Shown here piece by piece: positions 22,912-32,095 of a DNA stretch of 64,000 nt; positions within the stretch are counted from its first letter, which is position 1; every line of letters begins with the position of its first letter. The stretch lies in the NCBI GenBank assembly GCA_002345025.1, contig DDUX01000070.1, positions 1 to 64,000 on the forward strand, in the 5' to 3' direction. Source of the DNA: Candidatus Accumulibacter iunctus (GTDB lineage Bacteria > Pseudomonadota > Gammaproteobacteria > Burkholderiales > Rhodocyclaceae). Below the pieces are notes generated by a model. It ran no database searches. It was given only the letters and a program-made list of their open reading frames with translations, and had not been told where the DNA came from. Both the position numbers and the translations under genes were made by a program.

Positions 22912-23721
22912 ATGGAAGCCGCTGCCGCCTGTGCCGAACTGATCCGCCAGGCCGACGGGCTACTGGTCACCGCCGGCGCCGGCATCGGCGTCGATTCGGG
23001 TCTGCCGGATTTTCGCGGGCCGCAGGGATTCTGGGGCGCCTACCCGGCACTCGGCCGCGCCCGCATCGGCTTCGAACAGATCGCCAACCCGGCCGCCTTT
23101 GCCGCCCGACCAGCGCTCGCCTGGGGTTTCTACGGCCATCGCCTGAACCTCTACCGCCGCACCGTGCCGCACGCCGGCTTCGCCATCCTGCGCCGGATCG
23201 GCGACGGCCTGCCGCAGGGTGCCTTCGTGTTCACCAGCAACGTCGACGGCCAGTTCCAGAAGGCGGGCTTCGCCGCCGAGCGGATCGTCGAGTGTCACGG
23301 ATCGATCCATCACCTGCAATGCCTCGACGCCTGTCACGACGGCATCTGGCCGGCCGACGACTACCGGCCGCAGGTGGACGACGAGCAGTGCCTGCTGCGC
23401 TCGGACTTTCCGCGCTGCCCGCACTGCCGGGCGATCGCGCGGCCGAACATCCTCATGTTCGGCGACTGCGGATGGCTGGCCGGACGCACCGACGCCCAGG
23501 AAACGCGCCTGCGCGACTGGCTGCGCGAAGTCGACCGCCTGGTCGTGATCGAGATCGGTGCCGGTACCAACATCCCGACGGTGCGCATGCTCGGCGAACG
23601 GAGCCGCGGCAGGCTGATCCGCATCAACCCGAGCGAGCCGCAACTGCCGCCCGGCAGGGGCGTGTCGCTCGCTGCCGGTGGCCTCGTCGCTCTGCGCGCC
23701 ATCGCCGGCTGCCTGGAATAG
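22912..23721 (+). CDS. Sir2-family NAD-dependent deacylase
   Basis: A protein of 269 residues. It shows GAGIGVDSGLPDFRG (NAD site), TSNVDGQFQKAG, the catalytic His in ECHGSIHHLQC, and a zinc site made by QCLDAC and CPHC. A late GAGTNIPTVRM block contacts NAD. Expected function is removal of acyl groups from lysine using NAD, but similar proteins can ADP-ribosylate. ATG abuts the upstream TAG, indicating translational coupling with the radical SAM gene. Confidence 0.87.
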   Translation: MEAAAACAELIRQADGLLVTAGAGIGVDSGLPDFRGPQGFWGAYPALGRARIGFEQIANPAAFAARPALAWGFYGHRLNLYRRTVPHAGFAILRRIGDGLPQGAFVFTSNVDGQFQKAGFAAERIVECHGSIHHLQCLDACHDGIWPADDYRPQVDDEQCLLRSDFPRCPHCRAIARPNILMFGDCGWLAGRTDAQETRLRDWLREVDRLVVIEIGAGTNIPTVRMLGERSRGRLIRINPSEPQLPPGRGVSLAAGGLVALRAIAGCLE

Positions 23722-23772
23722 CCGCAACGCCGGCTGCCACCCCACCACTGCGAGCACCCGAGAGAACCCCGC

Positions 23773-25338
23773 ATGCGCAAGCTCCCCAAACTGCCGCGGC
23801 CGCTTGCCGCCAACCCTCCGGGCTGCCGCGGCGCGACGCTGCTGCTGGCGCTCTGCCTGCTTGCCGGCTGCGCCACGCGGGCTGCTGACGAAGGCGCCAC
23901 CCGCCATCGCTGGACGCAGCTCGGACCGGACGGCCGCATCAGCCTGCGCAGCATCGTCGACGGTGTGGGCGACTGCCCGACGGCGGTCGTGGACGGCGCC
24001 CGCGTGCCGCTGCAGGTGCGCGCCGCCGCCACGGTGACCGGAGCGCCGCGGCCGTCGCCGGACAACCCGGCTTTCCGGCCGGACTTCGCCGTCACCACCT
24101 GCGAGGCGACGCTGCCGGCGACGGCACGGCAGGCGAGCATCGGCGGCGATCCCCTGCCGATGCCGGTGAGCGACCCGCGCCGCATCATCATCGTCGGCGA
24201 CACCGGCTGCCGCATCAAGGTACCGGCCAGCGGCCCCGCCGACCCGATCCAGAACTGTGCCGGCACGAGCGACTGGCCATGGCCGCGGATCGCTGCCGCA
24301 GCGGCAGCGACGCAGCCCGATCTGGTGATTCATGTCGGCGACTACCACTACCGCGAGTACTGCGACGATCCGGCGCGCTGCCAGCCGCTGCGCGATCAGG
24401 GTGTCGTCGTCGGCTACGGCTGGGCGGGCTGGCAGGCCGACTTCCTTGCCCCGGCGACGCCTCTGCTGGCGGCGGCGCCGTGGATCGTCGTTCGCGGCAA
24501 CCACGAGAACTGCGACCGCGGCGGCGAGGGGTGGATGCGCTTCCTGTCGCCGGTGCCCTACCGGCAATGCGGCAACCAGGCGTACAAGACCGCCAGCCAG
24601 TCGGTACTGGGCAACAATCTGACTGCCGACGCATACCGGGTCGAGCTTGGCAAGCGGCTGACGCTGGTCGTCGCCGACAACGCCGCGTTCGCCGACTACC
24701 TGCCGCTGGCACAGACGCCGGACGATCTCGCCATCCTGCAGCGTACGCTGCGGGCGCTGACGACGGCGCCGTCCGGGCGGCCGCTCTGGCTACTGATCCA
24801 CAAGCCGCTCTGGTACGATCTGCTGCCAGCGGCAGCGCAGCCGAACGCGCTGCAGACCTTCGCTCGCAGCGGGCTACCGGCGAGCCTGCAGTTCGTCTTC
24901 GCGGGCCACGAGCACGCCTTCGCGACGCTCAACTTCGCCGCCAGCGCTGGGCGGCCGGCGCAGGTCATCGTCGGCGCCAGCGGCACGCAGCTCGAAGCCT
25001 TCGATCCACAGTCACCGCTTTACGAAGGCGCCGCGCCCGGCAGCAAGGAGCAGGCGCTGCCCGACGCCAGGCTGCACGATGGCATCGCCGCCAGCAGCGG
25101 CATCGTCCTCAACCGCTACAGCTTCCTGCTGCTGGAACGTGCGGGCGATGGCTGGGACGGCACGCTGATCGATGCCGACGGCCGGGCGATCAGCCGCTGC
25201 CGCCTCGATGGCGACGGCAGGCAGATCGACTGCGGCTTTCCTGCACCGCCGCAGGCGCCACGCAGCGGCGCTCAGCCGTCCTGCTGCCGCGGGGCGTCGC
25301 GGCGAAACGGCAGGTGGGTGGCGGCCTCGTCGCGGTAG
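23773..25338 (+). CDS. Lipoprotein metallophosphoesterase
   Basis: A protein of 521 residues. A signal peptide with lipobox LLAGC (about residues 31-35) anchors it to a membrane. The calcineurin-like motifs are in order: GDTGCR (about 143), GDYHYR (about 190), RGNHENC (about 241), IHKPLWY (about 340) and GHEHAF (about 378), so two metals can be bound. Likely a phosphodiesterase or phosphatase acting outside the cytoplasm. Its last 67 bases overlap the convergent acetyltransferase gene. The final 30 residues (SCCRGASRRNGRW) look like readthrough and may not be conserved. Confidence 0.82.
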   Translation: MRKLPKLPRPLAANPPGCRGATLLLALCLLAGCATRAADEGATRHRWTQLGPDGRISLRSIVDGVGDCPTAVVDGARVPLQVRAAATVTGAPRPSPDNPAFRPDFAVTTCEATLPATARQASIGGDPLPMPVSDPRRIIIVGDTGCRIKVPASGPADPIQNCAGTSDWPWPRIAAAAAATQPDLVIHVGDYHYREYCDDPARCQPLRDQGVVVGYGWAGWQADFLAPATPLLAAAPWIVVRGNHENCDRGGEGWMRFLSPVPYRQCGNQAYKTASQSVLGNNLTADAYRVELGKRLTLVVADNAAFADYLPLAQTPDDLAILQRTLRALTTAPSGRPLWLLIHKPLWYDLLPAAAQPNALQTFARSGLPASLQFVFAGHEHAFATLNFAASAGRPAQVIVGASGTQLEAFDPQSPLYEGAAPGSKEQALPDARLHDGIAASSGIVLNRYSFLLLERAGDGWDGTLIDADGRAISRCRLDGDGRQIDCGFPAPPQAPRSGAQPSCCRGASRRNGRWVAASSR

Positions 25339-26438
25339 GCGGCAACTGCTTCCTCTTGCTGTGCCAGATGGCGGGCCAGCATGCGGCGCATCGCGGGGTC
25401 GGCGATCCAGTGCGCCGAACGGACGAGGGTCGGCTCGAAGCCACGCGCAAGCTTGTGCTCGCCGCCGGCTCCCGGCTCGAAGGATCGCAGTCCGTGCCGT
25501 AGGCAGTAGTCGATTCCCTGGTGGAAACAGAGCTCGAAGTGGAGGCCGGGGTGGTCGCCGCTGCAGCCCCAGTAGCGACCGAAGAGGACCTGATCGCTGC
25601 GAAAGCAGATCGCCACGGCGACCGGGACACGCTGCGCGCGCGCGATGAAGACGACCATCCGCTGTCCGAGCGCCGCCGCCAGATCGGCGAAGCAGGCGAC
25701 CGAGAAGGCGGCGTGGTTGTTGAACCGGTCGAAGGTGCCGGCATAGAGGGCGTGCAGGAGCGGCCACTCGGCGGCTTCGATCTGGTCGCCGTGGCGCGTC
25801 TCGATCGTCAGCCCGCTCTCTGCCACACGCCGGCGTTCGGCGCGTACCTTGCGCCGCTTGGCAGAACTGAAGCTCGCCAGATAGCCGTCGAAGTCACCAC
25901 AGCCGGGATCGTGCCAGTGAAACTGGACATCGTGACTGAGCAGGAGGCCCGCGTCCTGCAGCAGGCTTGCCTCCTGCTCGCCCGGCAGCGCGACGTGCCA
26001 TGAGGAAGCGCCGAGCCGGCTGACCAGCGTCTTCGCGCCGGCGACGAGCGCCTGCCGCACGGCCGGCGCCTGCGCATCGTCGCGCAGCAGCAGGCGCGGC
26101 CCGGCGGCCGGCGTGTGCGGCAGGCAGCTCATCAGCTTCGGGTAGTAGGGGCGGCCGAGCTGGCGATACGCCGCCGCCCATGCCCAGTCGTGGATGAAGT
26201 CGCCGTGTGAATGGCCCTTGCCATACAGCGGCAGCAGGCCGACGACGGTGCCGCCGGCATCGCTCGCCAGCAGGTGGCATGGCGTCCAGCCACCGCCGGC
26301 AGCCGCTCCGTGCGCCTCGAGAATCCGCAGGTAGTCGGCGTTGAGGAAGGGATGAGCGGACGGAGCCAGCCGCTCCCAGACCTGGCGCGCAATGTTGCCG
26401 GCCGACGAGGTGCTGCTGAGCGAGACGCTGGAAGGCAA
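25272..26438 (-). CDS. FemAB/GNAT-like acyltransferase (DUF482 family)
   Basis: A protein of 388 residues. No ATG fits; a TTG with GGAG at eight bases gives LPSSVSLSSTSSAGNIARQV. Family blocks are HDWAWAAAYRQLGRPYYPKL, SSAKRRKVRAERRRV (basic loop), LYAGTFDRFNNHAAF, LFGRYWGCSGDHPGLHFELC and EPGAGGEHKLARGF. These define the GNAT-fold proteins annotated as peptidogalycan biosynthesis or DUF482. The substrate is unknown. It converges on the metallophosphoesterase gene with a 67-base overlap at the 3' ends. Confidence 0.8.
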   Translation of the reverse strand: MPSSVSLSSTSSAGNIARQVWERLAPSAHPFLNADYLRILEAHGAAAGGGWTPCHLLASDAGGTVVGLLPLYGKGHSHGDFIHDWAWAAAYRQLGRPYYPKLMSCLPHTPAAGPRLLLRDDAQAPAVRQALVAGAKTLVSRLGASSWHVALPGEQEASLLQDAGLLLSHDVQFHWHDPGCGDFDGYLASFSSAKRRKVRAERRRVAESGLTIETRHGDQIEAAEWPLLHALYAGTFDRFNNHAAFSVACFADLAAALGQRMVVFIARAQRVPVAVAICFRSDQVLFGRYWGCSGDHPGLHFELCFHQGIDYCLRHGLRSFEPGAGGEHKLARGFEPTLVRSAHWIADPAMRRMLARHLAQQEEAVAAYRDEAATHLPFRRDAPRQQDG

Positions 26439-26717
26439 GAGTGGCTCCGGAACATGGCGGATGGCGGACCGACAGCCGCGCAGGACGACGGCCCGGAGCG
26501 ACCACCAGCGTCGACCCGGGCAGCGAATGTTGCCACAAGCCGCGGCAGGATGGTGACTGCGGCTGCGACACAGCGCCCTGCCGGGTTCATCACCATCCGC
26601 GCCGCCCGGCAAGCGGCCACGCGGCAACGGCAACGGTGGCAGTGAAGCACGCTTTTGCGTATGCTGCTCGCCACCCGGCAGCCGGCAGCTGCCGTCCCCA
26701 ACCCAGGGAGCCGCCGC

Positions 26718-28235
26718 ATGAGGCCTGCAACGATCGACTCCATCGATACCACTTTCTCCGACCTGCAACCGGCGGCCGTCTGGCAGCACTTCGCAACGCT
26801 CTGCCAGACGCCACGCCAGCCCAAGTGCGAAGGGCGGCTGCGCGACCGGCTCCGGCAATGGGCTGGCGACCGGGACCTGACGACGATCGTCGACGCTACC
26901 GGCAACCTCCTGATCCGCAAGCGAGCGAGCAGCGGCAGCGAGCAGGCGCCCGGCGTCGTCCTGCAGGCGCACCTCGACATGGTCTGTCAGAAGACGCCGT
27001 TGAGCCAGCACGATTTTGCCCGCGACCCGATCCGGCCACGCCGTCGCGACGGCTGGCTGGTCGCCGAGGAGACGACGCTCGGCGCCGACAACGGCATCGG
27101 CGTCGCGCTGATCCTCGCGGCGCTGGCGGATTCGTCGTTGCAGCATGGGCCGCTCGAGGCGCTGCTGACGGTCGATGAGGAAGCCGGAATGGGCGGCGCG
27201 CATGGCCTGGCGCCAAGCCTCCTGCGCGGACGGTTGCTGCTCAACCTCGACACCGAGGAGTGGGGTGAGTTCTTCGTCGGCTGCGCCGGCGGGCTGGACG
27301 TGAACGTGCGCCGGCCAGGAAAGGCACGCGGGCTGCCGGCTGCGTGCGAGATCTGGCGGATCGAACTGCAGGGCCTGCGTGGCGGGCACTCGGGGGTCGA
27401 CATTCATCTCCAGCGGGGCAATGCCATCAAGCTGCTGGTGCGCGTGCTGCGCGACCTGGAGCGTCGCTGGCCGCTGCATCTGGTCGAACTGGCAGGCGGG
27501 TCGGCCCGCAACTCGCTGCCACGCGAAGCATCGGCGACACTGGCGCTGCCGGCCGGGCTGGGCGATGCGCTGGCCACCAGCCTGAACGACTGGCAGGCCG
27601 TGCTGCGCCAGGAACTGCTGGGCGTCGATGAGGGCCTGCGAATCGACTGCGCTGCTGCCGCTGCCGAGCGGACGCTCGACACCGCCGAGCAGGCGATCTG
27701 GCTGGCTTCGCTGCACGCTGCGCCGCACGGCGTCCGGCGGTACAGCCTGCACCTGCCGGGCGTCGTCGAGACGTCGAACAACCTCGGCATGGTGGCGATC
27801 ACCGCCGACGAGGCTGCGTGCAACTTCATGGTGCGCTCGCTGCTCGACAGCGGCAGTGATGCGCTGGCCGACGAGATCGTCAGTCTCTTTGCCCTCTCCG
27901 CAACGACCGCCGCGAAGACGGGCCACTATCCGGGCTGGGAGCCAAGGCCCGGATCACCGCTGCTGGCCCTCTGCAGGTCAGTTTTCCAGCGGGAGTTCGG
28001 CCACGAGTCGAAGGTGCAGGTGATCCACGCCGGTCTCGAGTGCGGCCTGATCGGCGCCCGTTACCCGGAGCTGGACATGCTTTCCTTCGGGCCGACGATC
28101 CGCGGCGCACACGCACCCGGCGAGCGCGTCGAGATCGCCTCCGTCGGTCATGCCTGGCGGCTGCTGACGGCGATTCTCGCCGCCATCGCCGCGGCGCCGG
28201 CTGGCGCGGCAGTGCCGGCGATACCGCCGCGATGA
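26718..28235 (+). CDS. pepD: Aminoacyl-histidine dipeptidase (PepD, M20 family)
   Basis: A protein of 505 residues with CAGGGAG upstream of the ATG. Metal and catalytic motifs are VLQAHLDMVCQK (His, Asp), TLGADNGIGVA (bridging Asp), VDEEAGMGGA (catalytic Glu) and the dimerisation-lid His in LRGGHSGVDIHL. Length fits the PepD carnosinase-type enzymes that cleave Xaa-His dipeptides in the cytoplasm. Divergent from the acyltransferase across a 279-base gap. Its stop overlaps the start of the small DUF3820 gene. Confidence 0.9.
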   Translation: MRPATIDSIDTTFSDLQPAAVWQHFATLCQTPRQPKCEGRLRDRLRQWAGDRDLTTIVDATGNLLIRKRASSGSEQAPGVVLQAHLDMVCQKTPLSQHDFARDPIRPRRRDGWLVAEETTLGADNGIGVALILAALADSSLQHGPLEALLTVDEEAGMGGAHGLAPSLLRGRLLLNLDTEEWGEFFVGCAGGLDVNVRRPGKARGLPAACEIWRIELQGLRGGHSGVDIHLQRGNAIKLLVRVLRDLERRWPLHLVELAGGSARNSLPREASATLALPAGLGDALATSLNDWQAVLRQELLGVDEGLRIDCAAAAAERTLDTAEQAIWLASLHAAPHGVRRYSLHLPGVVETSNNLGMVAITADEAACNFMVRSLLDSGSDALADEIVSLFALSATTAAKTGHYPGWEPRPGSPLLALCRSVFQREFGHESKVQVIHAGLECGLIGARYPELDMLSFGPTIRGAHAPGERVEIASVGHAWRLLTAILAAIAAAPAGAAVPAIPPR

Positions 28236-28444
28236 ACAGCGACGACCTGCCGCTGCTGCTGAGCTGGCGCATGCCCTACGGCAGGTATCAGGGGCGGCCG
28301 CTCGCCGACCTGCCCGGCAACTACCTCAACTGGTTCGCCCGGCGGGGCTTTCCGCCGGGCAAGCTGGGCCAGCTTCTCGCACTGATGCACGAACTGGACC
28401 ACAACGGACTGTCCTCGCTGCTCGATCCGCTGCGGCAGCGCTGA
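28232..28444 (+). CDS. DUF3820 family small protein
   Basis: A protein of 70 residues. The pattern MPYGRYQGRPLADLPGNYLN, then WFARRGFPPGKLGQLL, is characteristic of DUF3820, seen also next to quorum-sensing or nuclease-like genes in other bacteria. The start ATG overlaps the pepD stop by four bases, so it is translationally coupled. Function unknown; the compact 'GKYKG..L..LP..YL.W' motif resembles that found in exonuclease-associated domains. Confidence 0.8.
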   Translation: MNSDDLPLLLSWRMPYGRYQGRPLADLPGNYLNWFARRGFPPGKLGQLLALMHELDHNGLSSLLDPLRQR

Positions 28445-28610
28445 CGCCGCTCTGCTCGAGGCGGACCGGTGGCAGCGGGATGATTGCGGCGTCGCGAACC
28501 GCGAACTTGCCGCTATCTCGCATCGCCATCGCCTTTTCACGCGCAATAGCGCGTATGCTCGAGCGGGCCACATCCGGCAAACAACTGCAGCAACGCAAGA
28601 GGAGCAATCC

Positions 28611-28748
28611 ATGGCCAAGAGTCAATTACGCGGCAACCGCGAAGCAAAGAAACCGAAGCAGCCGCAGAAACCCGCTGCGCCGACAACGCCTTTCGGTGGG
28701 ACATCGTCGGCATCGAGTTCACCGGCGCCGGACGTCCGCAAGAAATGA
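28611..28748 (+). CDS. Small basic protein of 45 residues
   Basis: MAKSQLRGNREAKKPKQPQK leads into a Pro/Ser/Ala-rich tail ending DVRKK. It has a strong ribosome site (AGAGGAG, eight bases before ATG) and a possible -10 (TATGCT) in the preceding 90 bases. Short proteins starting MAKSQ(L)RxNxEAKKPK are widespread in proteobacteria, usually as single genes with no known role. Expected to be unstructured and positively charged. Confidence 0.62.
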   Translation: MAKSQLRGNREAKKPKQPQKPAAPTTPFGGTSSASSSPAPDVRKK

Positions 28749-28865
28749 TCTCCCATGCGCCTGCTGGCCGGTGGCCGTGAACGGCGGCCGGCCAGGCACG
28801 GCGCAAGCGGAGTGGCAAACGTGCCGCGCAGTTCTGCCGCGATGAGCTGAACGGCAACAGGCCGT

Positions 28866-30257
28866 TCACAGAACCTGGTTGAGCAGCCGGTCGGCGCGCG
28901 TGCGCGCCAGTCGTTTGAGAATCCGCTGCACCGGCTCGGGGTAGCTGGCGATCGGCTCGAGCGAACGGTGATGGTCGAGGCGGCGGCAATGCAGCAGGAT
29001 TCGCTCGAGTTCCGCCCGCTGCTGGCCGACCAGCGAGCCCTGCGGATCGTGGATCAGCAGGCCGTTTTCGAGGTCCAGACGCCAGGCACGCGGGTTGAGG
29101 TTGCTGCCGGTAATCAGCGCGTAGTCATCGTCTACGAGCAGCCCCTTGAGGTGATAGGTGTGGTTCTCGTGCCGCCAGAGGCGCAGATCAAGCAGACCAC
29201 GGTCGACGGCTCCCTGATGCTGCTTGCAGAAGCGACGCAGGTTGGCCTCGTAGAGATAGGGCAGCGCGCCAATCGTCGTGAAGGGCTCGTTGGCAGGGAT
29301 GTAGAAGTCGTTGGCCGTCTTGTCGCCGACGACGATCGTCACCCGGCAGCCCTGGCCGATTCTGGCTTCGATCGCCCGGCGCAGCTGGCCCGGAAGATTG
29401 AAATAGGGCGTGAACAGCAGCAGTTCCCGTCGCGCACGCTGGATCAGTTGCAGGATGACGCGATTGAGTTCGTTGTCGCGCGCGCCAAAACCGAGCAGCG
29501 GCGTGATGCGCAGTTCCCCCTCGCCCGCCGCCGAAGCGACGACGCTGTAGCGGGCTTTCGCCAGCACGCGGCGAAAACGGCTGATCGCAGGACGCAGCGC
29601 AGCCGTCTTCTGCCGTGGTTCGCAATCGACCGGCGACACCGCCGCGCTGTTGCCGAGAACGCGCGTCATCAGGGCCGCCATGCTGTCGGCCAGCGCGCGG
29701 CTGCTGATCAGGTGGTAACGATCGAGCCGGTAGCGATCACCGCGATGCAGGTAGACGTCGTTGAGGCTGGCTCCGCTGTAGAGAACGCTGTCGTCGATGA
29801 CGAAGCCCTTCAGGTGCATGACGCCCATCCACTCGCGTGCCTGCACCGGCACGCCGTGGATCGGCACCCCCGGTCCATGCCGACGCGCCATTTCGGTATA
29901 CAGCGCGGCGTTGCCGGCGCTGGCCGCCTTGCCGACGAGTCCGCGCTGCGCCCGGTGCCAGTCGACAAAGATGGCGATCTGCAACTCGGGATGCGCCGCC
30001 CGCGCGGCGTAGATCGCCTCGAGCACCTCGCGCCCGGCGGCATCGTCCTGCAGGTAGAGCGCTGCCAGGATGATCCGCCGGCGCGCCAGTGCGATGTGCT
30101 CGAGCAGCGCGCTGCGGAAGTCGGCCGGGCTGGCGAGGGTGCGCACGTCGGCAGCCGCCACCGCGACTCCCGGCAGGCCGGCGAGCGCCAGTTGCCAGCG
30201 ACGGCCGCGCAGGCGCTGCATGGCAGACGCCAGGGTCGAGCGGACGGCAAGCTGCAT
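28866..30257 (-). CDS. pssA: CDP-diacylglycerol-serine O-phosphatidyltransferase (PssA, phospholipase D superfamily)
   Basis: A protein of 463 residues with two HKD-type motifs: HLKGFVIDDSVLYSGASLND (about 148) and HLKGLLVDDDYALITGSNLN (about 370). LFTPYFNLPGQLRRAIEARI and GDKTANDFYIPANEPF are typical of the E. coli-type PssA. It makes phosphatidylserine at the inner membrane from CDP-diacylglycerol and serine, the first step to phosphatidylethanolamine. Stand-alone minus-strand gene. Length and motifs are complete. Confidence 0.88.
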   Translation of the reverse strand: MQLAVRSTLASAMQRLRGRRWQLALAGLPGVAVAAADVRTLASPADFRSALLEHIALARRRIILAALYLQDDAAGREVLEAIYAARAAHPELQIAIFVDWHRAQRGLVGKAASAGNAALYTEMARRHGPGVPIHGVPVQAREWMGVMHLKGFVIDDSVLYSGASLNDVYLHRGDRYRLDRYHLISSRALADSMAALMTRVLGNSAAVSPVDCEPRQKTAALRPAISRFRRVLAKARYSVVASAAGEGELRITPLLGFGARDNELNRVILQLIQRARRELLLFTPYFNLPGQLRRAIEARIGQGCRVTIVVGDKTANDFYIPANEPFTTIGALPYLYEANLRRFCKQHQGAVDRGLLDLRLWRHENHTYHLKGLLVDDDYALITGSNLNPRAWRLDLENGLLIHDPQGSLVGQQRAELERILLHCRRLDHHRSLEPIASYPEPVQRILKRLARTRADRLLNQVL

Positions 30258-30346
30258 GGTGGCGGCTCAGCCCGGCAGCGGCAGCGGTGGCAACGACGCC
30301 GGCCCACCGTTGCCGCTGCCGCGGTCGAGCTCTGCCGGCCCCGCCA

Positions 30347-30535
30347 CTAGCGCTGCCCCCGGCCACGATCGCCGGTACCCGGGGCAAGAAACATGCCGAT
30401 ACCGAGCAGGATCAGCAGCAAGGGCCACCAGGTGCTCAGCAGGCGCGCGAAATCGACCTGCAGCAGGCCAAGATTGATCGCCAGAGCGAGTGCACCGATC
30501 AGGATCAGTGCGATGGCGCCAAAGTTTCCCCTCAT
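30347..30535 (-). CDS. Small two-helix membrane protein (DUF5668-like)
   Basis: A protein of 62 residues. MRGNFGAIALILIGALALAI and then LLSTWWPLLLILLGIGMFLA form two transmembrane helices with a short loop, followed by a polar tail GTGDRGRGQR. This is the LiaF-TM/DUF5668 type 'GxxLIxxGxxxLxxN...WWPLLLIxxG' pattern. Function unknown; such domains are linked to envelope stress systems in some bacteria. Confidence 0.75.
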   Translation of the reverse strand: MRGNFGAIALILIGALALAINLGLLQVDFARLLSTWWPLLLILLGIGMFLAPGTGDRGRGQR

Positions 30536-30622
30536 CTTCGATTCTCCGGTAGCAGCCAGACCGACGCCGACGCGCCGGCGGCAAGAAGGCCGTTCGCCCG
30601 CCGACGCTGCAGCAGCCGTCGC

Positions 30623-32065
30623 TCAGGGCACATACTGATCGAGGTACGCGTTGACCGCCATTCCCCCCAGTTGGCCAACATCCCGCGAGGATTCCTGGAT
30701 GCGTGCCTGTTGCGCAGCCGGAAAGCGGCGGGCAAGATTGGTCATGAACTTGTCGACGAGCACCGGAATGCCTTCGGCGCGCCGCCGGCAGTGCCCGAGC
30801 GGGTACTCGACGGTGACCTCCGGCGTCCGGCCGCCATCGGCGAAGAAGACCTGCAGCGCGTTGGCGATCGAACGCTTGCCCGGATCGAGATAGTCGGCCG
30901 AGAACCTCGGCTCTTCGCTCACGACCATCCTTGCCCGCAACAGGTCGATGCGCGGATCCGCCGCCACGTCGTCCTCGTAGTCTGCAGCCGTCAGGCGGCC
31001 CCTGAGCAGGGCGACTGCGACCATGTACTGCAGGCAGTGGTCGCGGTCGGCGGGATTGTGCAATGGCCCCCGCTTGTCGATGATGCGCAGCGCCGACTCG
31101 TGCGTGCGGATGAACACGCGCTCGATCGCCTCCCACCGCCCGGCGACCTGCGGGTGCAGTTCGAGAGCACACTCGACCGCCGTCTGGGCATGGAACTCGG
31201 CCGGAAAACTGATCTTGAAGAGGATGTTCTCGATCACGTAGCTGCCGTAGGCGCGTGGCAGGCGAAACGTCTGGCCACGGAAAAGCACGTCATAGAAGCC
31301 CCAGCCCGGTGCCGTCAGCACCGCCGGGTAGCCCATCTCGCCCTGCCGCGACAGCAGGGCGAGAAAGACGCCGCGAGCCGTCGCGTCGCCGGCCGCCCAG
31401 GACTTGCGCGAGCCGGTATTCGGCGCGTGGCGGTAGCTGCGCAGCGGCTGGCCATCGACGAAGGCCTGCGAGACCGCGTTGATGATGTGACCGCGATCGC
31501 CACCGAGCAACCAGGTGCACACCGCCGCCGTCGCCACCTTGACGAGGACCACGTGATCGAGGCCGACGCGATTGAAGCTGTTTTCGAGCGCCAGGATTCC
31601 CTGGATCTCGTAGGCCTTGACCATCGCCTCGAGCACCTGCCGCATCAGCAGCGGCGCCTCGCCCTGCGCCACCCGAGTACGCGACAGCCAGTCGGCAGTG
31701 GCGAGAATGCCGCCGAGGTTGTCGGAAGGGTGGCCCCATTCGGCGGCCAGCCAGGTGTCGTTGAAGTCGAGCCAGCGGATCATGGTGCCGATGTTGAATG
31801 CCGCCCGCACCGGATCGAGCCGGTAGTCGGTACCGGGAACGCAGGCGCCATGCGGCACCTCGGTGCCGGCAACGATCGGTCCGAGCAACCTGCTGCAGGC
31901 CGGATAGTCGAGCGCCTCGAGCGCGCAGCCCAGCGCATCGAGCAGGCAATAGCGCGCGGTCTCGACGGCAGCGCGCGAGTCGATCCGGAAGTTCAGGACG
32001 TAGTCGGCGATGTCGACCAGGACGCGGTCGGGATCGGGGCGGCTGGCGGGAATTCGTGTCGTCAT
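30623..32065 (-). CDS. prpD: 2-methylcitrate dehydratase, MmgE/PrpD family
   Basis: A protein of 480 residues. The N-terminal region RVLVDIADYVLNFRIDSRAA and CLLDALGCALEALDYPAC is followed by IRWLDFNDTWLAAEWGHPSD (the conserved DxNDT...HPSDN) and the GAGDATARG-like AAGDATARGVFLALL. It dehydrates 2-methylcitrate in propionate degradation. It follows prpC by 30 bases on the same strand, so the two form a transcript. prpB (lyase) and acnD/prpF are not in the window. Confidence 0.9.
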   Translation of the reverse strand: MTTRIPASRPDPDRVLVDIADYVLNFRIDSRAAVETARYCLLDALGCALEALDYPACSRLLGPIVAGTEVPHGACVPGTDYRLDPVRAAFNIGTMIRWLDFNDTWLAAEWGHPSDNLGGILATADWLSRTRVAQGEAPLLMRQVLEAMVKAYEIQGILALENSFNRVGLDHVVLVKVATAAVCTWLLGGDRGHIINAVSQAFVDGQPLRSYRHAPNTGSRKSWAAGDATARGVFLALLSRQGEMGYPAVLTAPGWGFYDVLFRGQTFRLPRAYGSYVIENILFKISFPAEFHAQTAVECALELHPQVAGRWEAIERVFIRTHESALRIIDKRGPLHNPADRDHCLQYMVAVALLRGRLTAADYEDDVAADPRIDLLRARMVVSEEPRFSADYLDPGKRSIANALQVFFADGGRTPEVTVEYPLGHCRRRAEGIPVLVDKFMTNLARRFPAAQQARIQESSRDVGQLGGMAVNAYLDQYVP

Positions 32066-32095
32066 CGCGCGGCCTCGCTTCCTCCTGGCAGCTTG

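Noticed and set aside
25272..27926. An 884-codon minus-strand frame including the acyltransferase
   Set aside because: The part beyond about 26440 is antisense to pepD; only the 3' 388 codons match the acyltransferase family.
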